Below are positions 62,397 through 64,000 of a stretch of DNA of 64,000 bases, one piece after another. The notes below the pieces were generated by a model. The model made no database searches, was not told the DNA's origin, and saw nothing but the letters and a program-made list of their open reading frames with translations. The translations under genes were made by a program, and so were the position numbers. Origin of the DNA: Fibrobacterota bacterium (GTDB taxonomy: Bacteria; Fibrobacterota; Chitinivibrionia; Chitinivibrionales; Chitinispirillaceae); assembly GCA_023459055.1 (NCBI GenBank), contig JAEWVR010000016.1, positions 123,543 to 187,542 on the forward strand, read 5' to 3'. Position 1 is the stretch's first letter. Each line of letters opens with the position of its first letter.

Positions 62397-63851
62397 ATGA
62401 AAGAAAAACTGTTCGTAGTACTGCTTTCGACAATGTGGACATTTTCGGTTTCGCAGAATGAATCGATGGAAACGGTATCGTCTGCTGTAATCTCAGATTC
62501 AATACCCGTAGACACAATGCATAGTGTTTCGGATACACTTAAAATGTACTCTTTTAAAGCAGAAAACGTCGGACTTTCTACTGCACTTCAGATGTTTGCT
62601 GTGTCAAACGGTTTCTCGCTTGATATGAAAATTGATAATAAGGATAAAATCAGCGTTAATTTTAATAAGGTAACACTTGACAATGCTATGAGTATTTTAC
62701 TTAATGAAAAAAGATTGAGCTGGAGTATTAGTGGCAATACGTTAAAAATACATCCAATAGTTCCATCAGAATCAATTTCGAAAAGCAGTGCAAACGAAAA
62801 GCCACCAACCATGTTGACCGTTACAAAAACACCTGGTACACGAATTTTTACCATTAATTATCCGCGTTTAAAGAGATCAGGGCAGGGATCAAGTTCTGCA
62901 AGCTTTTCATCATCTGCATCGGGCGAGGCGGGTTCGGTACAATTATCAACCGGTGATGATATCTTTTTCTGGCAGGAACTTGAGGAGCAATTAAAAATGA
63001 TGGTATCGCCTGGTGCGATGCTGGTTATTAACAGGATGGCAGGAGTTGTATCGGTTACTGATTCTGATGCATCACTTGACGCATTGCAACGTTATCTGGA
63101 AATAGTTGTCAGTGCTGCTACACGTCAGGTTGAGATTACTGCACGAATTTATGAAGTAACACTTAATAAGGATAACAGTCTTGGTGTAAACTGGAGCAGG
63201 ATTGGTGCGACATTAACTGAAAAAGGGTACACTGGTATTATCAATGCTGCAACAGAACTTGTAATTGACAATCCGGACTATAAAGCATCCACATTATCTC
63301 TTGATGCTACGTTTGAAAAGAATGTAACTATGATTATTGATGCACTGAAAGAACAGGGTGAGGTTCGTACGGTGAGCCAACCGAGAGTTGTTACTATTAA
63401 TAACCAGCCTGCACTTGTCAAGGTTGGTACAGATATGCCATTCTTTTCTGCAAGTGTTACTGTAAATCCAACAACGTCCGTGAGGGAAGTACAGGAGGCG
63501 GTACGGGTAATAACCGTAGGAGTAGTACTTTCTGTAACACCGCAAATTTCAGGTGATGGATGGGTGACACTTGGAATAGATCCATTGATTTCGGATCTGG
63601 TATCGACTGAGGTTTCACAAAATGGTTCAACTGCACCTGTTGTTGATGTAAAACAGTCGTCCGCTCTGGTGCGTCTCAAGGATCGTCAAACTGTACGAAT
63701 TTCAGGCCTATTACAATCAAAAAAGAATGTTGTCGAAAGAAAAGTACCGCTTCTGGGTGATATTCCTCTATTAAAATATCTGTTCAAGTGGAAGTACTCC
63801 CGTACTGTTAAAAAGGAACTTATCATATTCATAACACCAAGGATCTTGTGA
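62397..63851 (+). CDS. Secretin (GspD/PilQ-like outer-membrane channel)
   Basis: About 484 residues from ATG 62397, which has GAGGT 5 bases upstream; ATG 62385 overlaps the previous stop but lacks a site. Signal peptide about 1-20, a short N0/STN-like domain about 45-115, a serine-rich linker, then the secretin domain about 190-484 (VRTVSQPRVVTINNQPALVKVG, then VLSVTPQISGDGWVTLGI and VPLLGDIPLLKYLFKW). Shorter than most secretins, with few N domains. No following gene of the operon is in view. Confidence 0.92.
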   Translation: MKEKLFVVLLSTMWTFSVSQNESMETVSSAVISDSIPVDTMHSVSDTLKMYSFKAENVGLSTALQMFAVSNGFSLDMKIDNKDKISVNFNKVTLDNAMSILLNEKRLSWSISGNTLKIHPIVPSESISKSSANEKPPTMLTVTKTPGTRIFTINYPRLKRSGQGSSSASFSSSASGEAGSVQLSTGDDIFFWQELEEQLKMMVSPGAMLVINRMAGVVSVTDSDASLDALQRYLEIVVSAATRQVEITARIYEVTLNKDNSLGVNWSRIGATLTEKGYTGIINAATELVIDNPDYKASTLSLDATFEKNVTMIIDALKEQGEVRTVSQPRVVTINNQPALVKVGTDMPFFSASVTVNPTTSVREVQEAVRVITVGVVLSVTPQISGDGWVTLGIDPLISDLVSTEVSQNGSTAPVVDVKQSSALVRLKDRQTVRISGLLQSKKNVVERKVPLLGDIPLLKYLFKWKYSRTVKKELIIFITPRIL

Positions 63852-63870
63852 ACGGTATTGGCCTCACCAC

Positions 63871-63902
63871 CCCGTCAATGTCGTTAACTTAAGCTTGATG
63901 GC
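63871..63902. repeat. Partial copy of the 31-kb repeat end
   Basis: The segment CAATGTCGTTAACTTAAG followed by CTTGA matches both ends of the palindromic element at 31028-31206 with few changes. It lies 20 bases after the secretin stop. Confidence 0.6.
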
Positions 63903-64000
63903 GCCAGCCAAAGTCTGGCGTATTGGGATGTAACATCAGGGATGATGTTACTGAAATATACGGATGGAATCCAACGGGTGAAAACCCCGTGCAGTAAAGC
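63903..64000 (+). other. Structured non-coding end of window
   Basis: Three consecutive hairpins: CGCCAG/CTGGCG, GTAACATC/GATGTTAC and ACGGG/CCCGT. They run to the window edge. They could be a structured RNA or the start of a mobile intron; not decidable here. Confidence 0.45.

Overview
The window looks like chromosomal DNA of an AT-rich, Gram-negative polysaccharide degrader, plausibly of the FCB group and perhaps Fibrobacterota/Chitinivibrionia. This is an inference. It rests on secreted xylan-active enzymes ending in type IX secretion (T9SS)-like C-terminal domains, a type IV pilus-type assembly operon with secretin, T6SS-type spike and lipoprotein genes, and giant kinase/ATPase/cyclic-di-GMP signalling proteins. 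No rRNA or tRNA gene was recognised.

Layout. 1-2237: the 3' part of a TPR-GAF-GGDEF signalling gene, cut by the window edge. 2524-7005: a hemicellulose block with an alpha/beta-hydrolase esterase, a GH11 xylanase and, on the opposite strand, a GH43-CBM6 enzyme. 7006-8112: non-coding, with a 160-bp-period tandem repeat and a short hexamer repeat. 8113-19427: an island resembling a type VI secretion effector module. It holds a PAAR tip protein, a large unknown cargo-like protein, a DUF3592 membrane protein, an unknown protein, a DUF1795/Eag-type chaperone, an Ig-like module protein, a LysM-amidohydrolase fusion, two tandem lipoproteins with a third broken copy, and a small ORF. 19424-30099: two tandem 1740-residue kinase-ATPase-TPR-GAF-GGDEF paralogues. 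30306-32127: a UPF0173 hydrolase, a palindromic repeat element and a HigBA-type toxin-antitoxin pair with a clear operator.

32658-46434: a defence region with a WYL regulator, a stop-interrupted DUF1016 nuclease, and a complete type I-C CRISPR-Cas locus (cas3-cas5-cas8c with internal cas11c-cas7, an inserted RelB/ParE-type toxin-antitoxin pair, cas4-cas1-cas2). An array of 27 perfect repeats plus one decayed repeat follows, then a second, decayed DUF1016 relic. 46458-46835: a long inverted array of short motifs spaced 21-22 bp. 47045-49318: GH3 beta-glucosidase. 49318-49979: two near-identical palindromic elements flanking a DUF559 gene. 49983-55034 (minus): a sibling of the giant kinases whose output is an HD-GYP phosphodiesterase instead of a GGDEF cyclase. 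55440-63851: a compact pilus/type II-like operon (prepilin, assembly ATPase, PilC/GspF, prepilin, PilM-PilN fusion, PilO-like, PilP-like, secretin). 63852-64000: a partial copy of the 31-kb repeat element followed by hairpins running off the window.

How it fits together. The xylanase, GH43, esterase and GH3 make a plausible extracellular-to-cytoplasmic hemicellulose/cellulose breakdown set. The signalling giants share one sensory chassis with opposite cyclic-di-GMP outputs. The 8-19 kb island looks like effector, chaperone and immunity cargo for a contractile secretion system whose core genes are not in this window. The CRISPR region appears complete, with unusual embedded addiction genes.
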